Virus record (IMG/VR): IMGVR_UViG_3300009149_000033
Coordinates: 1 to 63,143 of that record
Origin: a virus
Reading direction: 5' to 3' (one strand)
Length of the DNA: 63,143 nucleotides
The notes beneath the pieces are model-generated. The model was not told the origin of the DNA. It worked only from the letters and a program-made list of their open reading frames with translations, and ran no database searches. Below, one piece after another: positions 45,129-56,000 of this stretch (positions are counted from its first letter, which is position 1; every line of letters starts with the position of its first letter). The translations under genes and the position numbers were made by a program.

Positions 45129-46814
45129 CTACTCTGTAGAGGATAAGAGAATACTTTTGTAGATACCAAAAGCTTCTTGAAATTTCTTTATCTTTTCTTT
45201 GTACTCTTCTGCCTGCTCCTCTGGTATAAATCTTTGGTCTAGATCCCCATTACCAAGAACCGGAAAACCGTAAACTATGGCTACACCGGCGTAAAGACCT
45301 TCTTCCTGGCTAATAGTATCATTATCTAACTCAGCATTACTAAACCTTTCTACTAAACCCTGCATACCACCTTCTTCTGGTTCAAGATTTAACAAAAGAA
45401 CAGTACCGCTTAATTTATACGAGAGTATTCTCTGTATTATCTCTTTTATTTTCTGCACTACCTCCAAAAGTTTAGATACTTTTTTAGAAAGAAAATCAAT
45501 ATATTTATCTAGTGCGGATCCCGCACTACTTAAAGACCCACTAAGTCTATCAGCAAAATTATTTAGTAACCTAAATATGCTATTAAACTCTAATGGTAAT
45601 AGATCTCCTAAAGTAAGATTTATCCATTCTTGTGCTAAATCGTCCGTATCTACAGGGTTTCCGTCTACATCTTCTACTAAATATTTTTTTAGCTCACTCA
45701 GTGGAATACAGCTACGAGGCGTAGCGCTCACTCTATTAGACCCTAACGGGCTCTCTACTGCCTGTAAAAACTCAAATTTGTCACTAAAATCAAATCCAGC
45801 TTTACTGAATAACTGGTAATGATATTTTGTCCCTGACTCTACGTCAAAATCAACATACTTATATTTATTCTTAACAAGAAGAGAATCCACTTCTACCGGC
45901 TCTCCTCCATTAAAATCTTCGTCAGAAAAAGCAAACCTTATTACTTTTTTACCATTTACCTCTACTACTTTTTTTAAACCTTTAGCAGCCTTACACCTAT
46001 AGATATAGTAGCCAGTAACCCCCAATACTCCTGATGGTTGCTCCCAACTAATTTCTACCCCTAGTTTCTTCTCTCTTGTTTCATTCCTAAAATAGCCTGA
46101 ATTTGCAGCAACGTTAACAGGCGGAGGCGGCATAGGATTACTAAACCCAAAAAATCTAGATAATACTCCTAAATTCTTAATCATATCAGCTACCGCTCCT
46201 GGATCATTCGTAGAAAATCCAGTAGCAATCACAAAAGCTCCTACGCTGTCCTGCGCTACAAAAGGAGGGGCTGTAGGATCTTTAGAGTTTAAGCATGAAG
46301 ATATAAAAACTGACTTATACTCAGAGAAACCCCCATTTATAGGCAACTCGAATTTAGGTTTCTTAGGGTCCATTTGAGGTATTATTGGTAAAACATATAA
46401 CCCCGTACCCAACAAAGATTCAATAAACTCCTTTAATCCTTTTATAACCTGCTTAACTACTACCTTAATAAGCTTAGATAAAGACTTTAAATCATTACTA
46501 AAGAGCCTCATTATCTTCAGTACTACAGTAACTACCTTTATAATTTTATCTAGGGCTTTTAGTGGCTTCTCTGCTGCTTCAGCCAAAGACTCTATTTTAG
46601 ATAAATCCACATTAATAGTAAAATCAATCCAGGAAGAACCCCCTTCTTCACCGTCTGAAATATTGGAGTCAATCTGACTCCCCTGCCTAAGCACTGGGGG
46701 CAGAGTAGTCGTACCTGAAGAATTAAGGTCTGAGAGCTCAGTGTTACTGGGCTCTTCTGGTAACTCAGGTACTACAAACTCAGATTTAATCTTTGTCCTT
46801 GGTCTTACGCTCAT
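45129..46814 (-). CDS. Structural protein with a fibronectin type III-like domain, 561 aa
   Basis: Residues about 1-60 are low-complexity and acidic; about 65-130 is an amphipathic helical region (LDKIIKVVTVVLKIMRLFSN and following) that could be mistaken for a membrane segment but is punctuated by lysines. A proline run PMPPPP at about 225 precedes a fibronectin type III-like domain (about 229-366; LGVEISWEQPSGVLGVTGYY, then GTKYHYQLFSKAG). The C-terminal 190 residues are helical (LLEVVQKIKEIIQRILS). FN3 domains in phage structural proteins are usually surface-exposed binding modules. The start overlaps the 84-aa gene by 29 nt, with AAAGG upstream. Confidence 0.75.
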   Translation of the reverse strand: MSVRPRTKIKSEFVVPELPEEPSNTELSDLNSSGTTTLPPVLRQGSQIDSNISDGEEGGSSWIDFTINVDLSKIESLAEAAEKPLKALDKIIKVVTVVLKIMRLFSNDLKSLSKLIKVVVKQVIKGLKEFIESLLGTGLYVLPIIPQMDPKKPKFELPINGGFSEYKSVFISSCLNSKDPTAPPFVAQDSVGAFVIATGFSTNDPGAVADMIKNLGVLSRFFGFSNPMPPPPVNVAANSGYFRNETREKKLGVEISWEQPSGVLGVTGYYIYRCKAAKGLKKVVEVNGKKVIRFAFSDEDFNGGEPVEVDSLLVKNKYKYVDFDVESGTKYHYQLFSKAGFDFSDKFEFLQAVESPLGSNRVSATPRSCIPLSELKKYLVEDVDGNPVDTDDLAQEWINLTLGDLLPLEFNSIFRLLNNFADRLSGSLSSAGSALDKYIDFLSKKVSKLLEVVQKIKEIIQRILSYKLSGTVLLLNLEPEEGGMQGLVERFSNAELDNDTISQEEGLYAGVAIVYGFPVLGNGDLDQRFIPEEQAEEYKEKIKKFQEAFGIYKSILLSSTE

Positions 46815-47040
46815 CTAAAATCCTTTTTCCAGTCTTTCTTTCATAGTCCTTAATTTCATATTCTAATGCCTTATTTACAGCGTACAATATAGGGCTTATA
46901 AATTTATCTATAAATTTATTACCCTTTCTTGTTTTAGAAGTATCTACCACTTTCCACTTTACAGGTCCTGAGGAAGTGTCTCCGAGTCCTCTTCGTCCTC
47001 CTGTATCCTCTTGAACAGGTCTCTTGCCTTTTGGTCGCAT
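46786..47040 (-). CDS. Small basic protein, 84 aa, starting inside the giant gene
   Basis: The start ATG at 47040 lies 82 nt inside the 3' end of the 3536-aa gene in another frame, but it has the best ribosome site of the neighbourhood (AAGGAG, 5-nt spacing), so I accept it as the true start. The 3' end overlaps the 561-aa gene by 29 nt. The product is Lys/Arg-rich (MRPKGKRPVQEDTGGRRGLG; KDYERKTGKRILDERK), with a short amphipathic helix around FIDKFISPILYAVNKALEYE. No family recognised. Being overlapped on both sides, it is easy to miss. Confidence 0.7.
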   Translation of the reverse strand: MRPKGKRPVQEDTGGRRGLGDTSSGPVKWKVVDTSKTRKGNKFIDKFISPILYAVNKALEYEIKDYERKTGKRILDERKTKDKD

Positions 47041-50000
47041 CCTATCTCCTTATGAAACTTTAAATAAAGCCATAAATACTTATTACCTACTAATTGCTCG
47101 TCTTGTATACTCTTTTTAATCTCGTTGAATCTAGTGTTTTTCATATACCCTAAAAACTTTTGAGAGTGTATAGCGATTGGATTACCGTCTGTCCCTTCTC
47201 CTGTTCTACCATAATAATCATAGTAATAATTAATGTCGTTGTACCAATCATCCTCAAAAGTTCCATCTTCTTTTAACCAAGGTTTTCCTAGCCTTTGCTT
47301 AATGTTACCTAACTCGGTGTACAAATTAAAATCTGATATTTGATAAAATCTTATGTCTCCTAAGAAACCAAAATTAACATGAGTTGGCTCATTACCGCTT
47401 GCCTTTACAGGTACTGTATCTCTTAAAGCTCCGTACGATATACCCAACACCTTTATAGGTAAAACATCTACACTTCTAAATCCCTCTAAAAAATCTCCAG
47501 TAATAGAGTCTATAAACCCGTCTAAATCCTTGCTTGAGCCCTGATAAAAAGTCTGTGCGCCTAAACTAGTAGTAACACTTAAAGCATCACCTGCTACCTG
47601 GTAGCCGCCTTCATTCTCCATAAAGAGAAGATTTAACGCAGGCTCTGCGCTATAAATTGCACCAAAATCTTTATAACTATATAAGTTATTTAGTGCGTCA
47701 TAGTCGTCACCTTCTGATGGGACTAGATACTTAGCATCTAGTCCTTTATACCCCGGATCTCCTGTAAATAAATAACTAGAACTTACTCCAGTTAAAGGGT
47801 ATTCTGCATTTATGCCATTAACTAAACTCTCTAAAGTACTCGTGGTAGGATATGATCTACTCACAGAAACAGTTGTAGTCACCGTAGTTGTGAAAGTCTG
47901 AGACCCACCACTTCCATTAATTCCTGTGGCTTGTGCAGCACTATAAGCACTGCTAATTATATTAGAGTTAAACAAAGGCGGAAAATATGTTCCATCGTCT
48001 CCTAAAGGATAAATAGAATTTAAACTAGCGGAAACATCAGAAACAGTTTGAGCAATAGAAATGTTTCCGCTGTAACTTCCCGTGTAAACCAGTGTCGCAC
48101 TTAAAGTTAATTTACCTACTGTTACTCTAACCTGAGCACTAGAAATACTAATCCTTGAATCAGCTATAGTAGCCTCAGATATTGATAGAATATTACTACC
48201 TGATATGTCCCTTAGCGTTTCTGGCAGAGTTACGGTACTTGTTACTCTTAATTCTTCAGGGTCCGCAGAAGGCACTATTGCAGTAGCACTAAATAAATTT
48301 ACGTCTGGTACTGTTAACAGTGGGGCTAGTAAGTCGTTTATCCCGTCATAGCTCCCATTACCGTTAATTAACTCTGTTATGCTAGCATAATTACTTAAAT
48401 CTAACTCTACGCTATACTCATAGTTACACTCATAGTCTGTAGCCAACGATATTAAATTAGACCCAGTATTAATGTTGTAGGTAGAGTTGGTTAGAGTGTA
48501 CTGTCCCGTGTTACGGCTAAAATCAAAAACTTTAGCGTCCGAATTAATAGTTAAGTTATTAATAGACGGAGGGTCCGTAACAGGGGTTATTTGGTCCATT
48601 TGGTATTGAGCATTTTCAGCCTTATCAGGATTTAATCTTATTACCTCAGAATCATCAGCCAAATAAATAGTCTCAAGAGTCGATTGTGGCACGGTAGATA
48701 AAACGTTAGGCAAATAAGTATACTCAAAGAAACCTACATTGTTCTCTTCATCAGGTTCTCTAACAAATTTTAGATTAGCATAAAAATATCCTTTAGCATC
48801 TGAAGTATTAATTCTACCTACTAGCTCGCCTACAGTTTCCCCTTCTAGCTCTGGGTAGGTGGCTGAACCACTGATGCTAAAATTATTTATGTCAGATACA
48901 AAAGTTACTGTACCAATAGCCCCGGTAAGAGGTATAGCCGATTTTACTTTATCACTACGCATCAAAAACCAGTTATTTCTTATTTCAAAAGAGGCGTTAG
49001 TGTCCCACGAATACATATCGAAAGGAAGAATGTTAGCATTAGGGTTATCTGAATTTATCTCTAAAGACCGTAATCTAGCGTCTTCTCCTATGAGGGGTCT
49101 GAATCCGTAGGTGTTCCCAGGGCTGTATTCAAGCTCATCATTAAGCTTTAGTGTTATCTGCTGACCTTCGTCTACTGTCCTTATTTCAGGCACCCAACCT
49201 AACAATATATTCTCTTTGTCTAAATAGTATTCATACTCTTCGGTCTCTGGCATAAAAGTAATAGGATTAATAGTGTTTCTCGTATCCGTGTATGGCCCCA
49301 CTTTAAAAGACTTAATAATCGATTCATAAAGTACTTGTATCTCAAAAGAGCTACTTTCACCTTGGTCTAAGGGGTCTCCTATAAGCTCTGCGTCAAACAG
49401 TCTTACAAACTTAGAGTCTGTTATGTCGTCTGAAGTTTTTGCAGGTTGCCATTCATTACTATCGTCTTTATAAAAATAACCGTTCATAGCCGTAACTACC
49501 TCATTAATTGTTCTAAACCTGCGAGTATTAAAACGAACAGTTATTTCTTCTCCAAACTTACTAAGTTTTACAGTTAAAAATTTTATAAATATATCTTTTG
49601 TTCTTTTACTCCTATCTACTTCTTCTATAAAATTATACTCTTCGACACTTATTGTTCCAGTATCGTCTATCTTATTAATAATACTTACCATATCAGAAAC
49701 TTTACTTCTGTCAGGTAGAATTAAATTTAAAGTTTGCTCATTTACAATATCATTAAGTTCATCCTTGTCATACACTGCTGTTACAAGGTAAGAAGTTGTG
49801 TAGTCTGCTTGAACAGATGAGAATCTAATGACATCATAGTATGAAGAAGGAAGCTGTTCCCAGCTGCCAGGTACTTTTAATCCTTGTATAGCTGCCTTTT
49901 TAGGCTGATAATTTTCTGGGCTACTATAGTCGCTGTTAGTCGGATCATTGTAATATGAAATATATGTAGGCCAAGGATTAATGGGGGTTTCACTTGTTAA

Positions 50001-53000
50001 AGCTAGTAAATCTTCTTCCTTTTTTTCTAAAAACAATACTCTTGAGTCATATTGTCGGTGGTCGTCCACATTAAGAACCTCAATAGTGAACCCGTCTGGT
50101 TCTATACCTGTAGCTGAAAAAGGAGAAATCCTTAGTGTAGTATACTCCCCTTTTGGGTAATAATAAAAAACCATTTCAGATGTAAAGAACTGAATACCTA
50201 GAGGAAAATCACTATCGTTTATTGCTCCCACTAAAAGATCTAAAGTAGTATAGTCTTTAAAAAGATATACATATTCAACGTTACCAGACAATAACTCAAC
50301 GTCAGGGTTGTTAAAATCAAGGGGCTGCTCATAAGTTGCGGTGAGTACTAACCTTAGGCATTGATTTACTAAATCGTAGTCTACCTTAGCCTGCGGATCA
50401 GTTATAATAATCTCATCAGAATTTGTGTTATAGTTAATGGTAATAGCGTCTAACAAATTAAATCCAGTGACAACCAAATTATCTACTCTATTGTCTCTTG
50501 CCGATAATTGAAAAACAGTCCCCTCTCTAATACTGAGAATCCATCTGATATATGAATTAGTCCACTGATTAATACTATTAACTATTCTATTATAAAAAGA
50601 ATTTGCTTCTGTAAAAGAACGGGCAAGAAGCAAAGAATATTTGTTAAATGCTTCTAATGTTCTTTCATAAGACTCTTTCATTTCTGCAGAAGGGAAATCT
50701 CGATCATCTATAGGAATGTTGTCTGGCGTACCACTCTCTTGTAAAACCCCCATTATAGAACCAAAATCGTCAGGAGTATTTCTAAGCAAGAACTCTACTT
50801 TATTTTTGTACTTTTCCATCCTTGTTTTAATGATATTTCCTATATCTAAAAGATACTGCCTAAACTGACTATATTCTATATTAGAAGCTACGTTTCCTTC
50901 TGTAACAGCACCAACACCACTATTAAGTATTCCGTCCTTAAAAGCTCTAGCCAATTTTAGCTGAACATCATAAATATCCTCAACAATCAATTGTTCTGTT
51001 AGCCACGCCTGTTTTTCTAGTACAAGCTTCGTGTAAATATTTTCTGGGTCGTAGAAACCTTTTAAAACTAAGTTATTAGGCACACCATAATTAGTATTAA
51101 CATAATCATCAGATGAATTGAGCGGGAAATTAAACCATATATCTCTATTTTTAGTCTTAAAATGTATAGCATCAACATAACCCCTATCAACAGAACTAGT
51201 ATAAAGTTGGTCGAAGTCAAGATCTAAAAATCTATTTAAACCTCTCTGCTCTTGCTCTGGTACTATATCTCCAGGATTTAAAGAAAAATAAGCTGTTCCA
51301 TTTATGTAGGCATACAGATCTCCTTCCTTAAAACCATAATATTTTATACTGTCTATATAAGCGTATTCTCCAGTACTGTCTTCCCTGGCTTGGTCCTCTG
51401 ACACAATACGCATATCACTATCCTTCACGACATCGTTTGAAATAGTATCTAAGTTATCAGATACTTTTCTTTCCTCTATAAAATTTAAAGGACTTAAGTC
51501 TATCTGCTTGTAAGCCTCTGAATCAGTAGGGTCAAAAATATCATTAGCATAGTTATATGAGCCTAAAACATATTCGCCCGTATCTTCATCAAAGGTACCC
51601 CCTGTAAATTCAAATATTTCAGGAGGCTCTTTTAGGAAATTAAAGAAAGGAAAAAACAGAATCTTTAATATCTCTACGGGATGCGGAACTTTGCGTATTC
51701 TATTCCTACCCGTCTTCTGTCCTTTTATCTCGTTATAGCTTAATGTTACTCCATAGTTCCCCCCGTCATCATACACAGGGAAAGACTCTGGCTCTTGTTT
51801 TTTAATATGTATTTTATTCCCTCGATACGGAAAAGCAGTTTCCATAGCCTCAATACTTACATACACGTCTATGAAAACCTTAGGGATATTTATACCCCTT
51901 ACAGAAAAAATATTATTATCATCTTTTTTGTCTTCTCTAATCTTATAAAAATTCCCATTAATGGTCTGTAGCACCCCTCCTGACGCGTCCGTACCTTCTG
52001 TAACAGAACCATCTAGAGTCTTGGTACCGTACTTTGTTATTAAGCCCCCTACAAACTCTTCCTTTTCTCTGTCTGTCGCAAGATATCCGGCGGATAAACT
52101 AAATCTATAAGCATACGTTTCATTTTCAGAAGAGAGCTCATCTTGATATTTACTTGCAAAGTAAGTTTTTATATTTTTTTCTTTAAAGTATTTACCACCC
52201 TCAAGCTCTAAACTCTCAGTGAGTAAATAGTCACTTTGCCTGTTATTAATAGCTCCTATTTTATAGTACGTCTTTTGGTCTTCTAGCTTAATCTGATCTC
52301 CTACTAATACTCTTTTTAAAAACGAAAAAATTGAACTATCAGAATCATATATAAGCTCATCTTTAAACTTAGAATCCTCTACCCTATTACTGCTATATAA
52401 AGGGACATTATACCCTCCCACAAGTTCCGTAGAAGCGTTCTTCAAAACCATATAATCTAAATCCGATGCTTTATCACCAGATTTAGGAGCCCAATAAGGT
52501 TTCCAGGATCTAACTCTACCTACAGTAACGTCATCCTCTTTATAATAGACATTATAGGCATAGACATCCTTATAATCCTTATACTCTCTGCTGAACCTAG
52601 GGTAGTATTTAGGAGCTGCTTTTTTATAATCAAAAGGAAAGAACCTTGAGAAACCTCCGTTTTCAATCTCATCTATCGCGTCCTGTGTGGTTAGAGTATA
52701 ATTGATATCATCTTCTACCAAAGAATCTTGTAAAGAGTAGTATGACCCATTTTTATAGTAATGCGTACTATTAGCAAATTTAAAACCTAATGAAAGTTGT
52801 GCCTCAGAAGCAAAATATCTAAGTCTCTTTTTATACCATTTATATATCTTAAGATATAATAATTTTTTTATTTGCTCATCTCTAAGCAAATAATAAAGAT
52901 TAGCATTCCCAGCCTGGTAATTAGGAAAAGAGTCGTTGCTACCTGAATCGGCTCCAGAGCCTCCTCCCCCACCCTTTTGCTGAAGGAGATCTCCTACTTG

Positions 53001-56000
53001 TGGAACAGTAACTAACTCAAGAAACTTTCTCTCCGTAAGCTTCTGTATATAGTACTGATCGACATTTAGGTAATCCATGTAGGCTTCTACTTTAGAACCC
53101 GCCGACAAAGAACCAAAGTATCTGCAAAAAACGTAAATATCTTTTTCCTCAAACTCTGATAGTGTATTTAAACCTAAATAATTTAATTTATATCTTTCGT
53201 ATCTTTTCAAAGGGCTAGTAAAAGATAATGAACCATTAGACACAGAATAACCTGTGCCTAAAATAAGTCTTCTAAGATTTTGTGGCTCTTGTAAATACCA
53301 GGAAGCGGTGTCTATAGTAGCAGGTATATTCTGACTTAATGTAAGATATTCATCTGTTTGAGTCCTAGGTATGCTGTAGACCCCTCTTGTGAAAAATTCT
53401 ATTGGGTCAAATTCTCCTGTAAAGCTATTTACACTAAAAGGCTGTTCCCCAGTTATAGTAGAAGTTAAATCGTTTATAGCGCTAAACAATTCATATATAG
53501 TAGCGTAGTTTTCATAAGGCAAAACATACTCCTGCTCGACAGGGCCCTCTACATTGTGCACTAGTTCTTCTTTTAAAATTAATCTACCTATTTTACGTTT
53601 TAAACTAGCTGTGCCTGTGTAGTACGAATCCTCTAGAGTATAATCTATCTTAAAAGTACTCTGGGCAACTAAAGCTGTGTAAGGTAGCTTTTTGCTTAAT
53701 GTGTAAGTAGGGACTATAGTGAACTTTTCAAAACCGCCCAATCGGTAAAGACCATCGTATACTTCTACGTTTACATAGTATGGAAAATATCCTGCTATAT
53801 ACGATTCAGTATTATTTATAGCTTCACCAAGTTCGTATATATCCTGATAATTAGAAAACTCAAAAACAGTCTCTTTTGACACGGTCTCAGATCCGTCTAC
53901 GTACTCTAATAAAGTTAGTTTATCATCTTCTATAGATATCTCTGCATAACCGATATGCGCCTGGACTTCAGTGTAAGTAAAAGTCAGAGAAGGCTGATGG
54001 CTGGCTTCATCTAGGTATAAAGGAAGGTCTGTATACTGAAGATATCCAGGATAAAATTCTTCCTTTATTAATAGTGTTTCATTCTTATAGACATCAGGTG
54101 AAAGAGTTACAGTGGTTACATCGTTTTCAAAAACCACAGATTCTACTTTATATACATAAAGTCCTTCAAATTTAAAAAGCATGCTACTTCTTATAGTTCT
54201 AGTTAAATCTCCTTGAAATATCAAGGTTGAACTACTAGAATCTATAGAAAAAGAATCAGCAAGATTTAACCACAAAGGATTATCATATCTGTATAAATAC
54301 GGGTCGGTGAAATTTATCTTAAAATAGTCTTTAATCTCCACTACAGTGTCTTTAAGACCTTCGTTTGTTTCGTTTTCTACCGAAGACGCTCCTTGAACAA
54401 TATGATAATAAATATCTCCGGTAATCTTACTCTTCACAGCTATAAGATTACCCTCGCTGTAGCTAGAAGATACATCTACCTCTTCTATCTTAAAATTCTT
54501 TGAGTATCTTTCGAATAGATTTACTTTCCATTTATATAAATCAGGGTTTATTGTTAATGTGTAAGGTAGTCCCTCTTCTGTGCCCTCTTCAAAAGGCTCT
54601 ATAGTTTGAGTGCTCCAGGCACCGTCACCGAGGTAATACTGCTCTTCTCCTCCAGGACTTATAGTAAAAGGGTAGTAACTTAAACCGATAAAGGTTGAGT
54701 GTGTGCCCTGTATAGCCTTAGCCATAGTATATAAATCAGAATAGTCCTTAAAATAATAAAAGTATGGGCTAGGATTTAAATACCCAGCTACTATCTCTTG
54801 AAGTATTATTTTTTCGTTATCTATAGTTATTAAACCTTTACCGCTAAGCTCTACAGGTTCGGTAGGAGGAACAAAACTTATAGTAAAAGCAGGTTGTAAA
54901 GGATCCGTAAGAACATCTAACTTTGGGAGGACACCCGTTATTCCTTCTTCCCTTACAGGAAAATCTGAAACAAATACGTCGCCCTGTATATAACTTTGCA
55001 AAGGAGGGAATACACTTACTGTAGCTTCTTCATTCTCTATGCTAATACCTAGTACTGAGTATATTTCAGAACCGTCTATCTGAAGCAGACTGTTTGCTTC
55101 TATCTGTTCCGATAATTGAAGTAAATTATTTCTAAATTTTATCTCATTAGATCCCGGAGTTAGACCTTCTACGACTTCAGTGTCTGCAGGTAACCTGGAG
55201 AAGGACACACCACTATCAAATAGGAAAAAATTAGGGTTTCTTATGTCAGAGGCAAAAGAACCTTCAATAACAACTTTTGTGGTCTCACCATCAAAATCTA
55301 CTGATTTTAACTTAACGTAATAAGTCTCTTGAGGGTTAAAATTATCTACTCGAAGTATAGCCCCTGCTTTTAGTAAATCAGTTCTATCTAAACCCTCTAT
55401 ATAAAAATTATTACTTCCTTCAAGTATAACCGGAAATAAAGCCTCCACAGGCTTATAGGGTAGCGTGTCTCCTATGAAACTATAAGTAGCTACTATAACA
55501 TCATTAAAATCAGGTCTAGCTTCGTTTAAAGACTCGTCTAGTCGTATCTCTTTAACTTCGTTATCATAGGTATAACCGTTAGTATCAAATTCAATATCAG
55601 TAATCACCCCAAGTCTGTCTGTAGAAGTAACTCCGGGTTCTAACAATTCTTCATTAACGGTGCCTAACCCGGAACGAACTCGTATACCAACACTTAATAT
55701 GCTACCCTCTATTATTGTACTATTATAAGATACTTTATTAGGGTCATCGTCTGATAAAAAAGGATCGTTTTCCGGCACAGAAACCTGAGGATTTCTTACC
55801 TTAAATTTTAAAGCAAATGGAGACTCTACCTCAAGGGCATCATCAACAATAGTAAATCTATAAGTATTTGAATCTTCTGTGTTAGGTTGAATAATAACAT
55901 TCGTTAAGGCCATTGGTATATAGGAAATATTTAAAGACTTAACATTTTCTCCCACTAAAGAGTCAGCTAATGGTTTAACTACTCCTGTAGTGTTATTTAT

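Noticed and set aside
46440-46620. Membrane segments in the 561-aa protein
   Set aside because: The hydrophobic stretches are interrupted by regularly spaced lysines and look like amphipathic helices.
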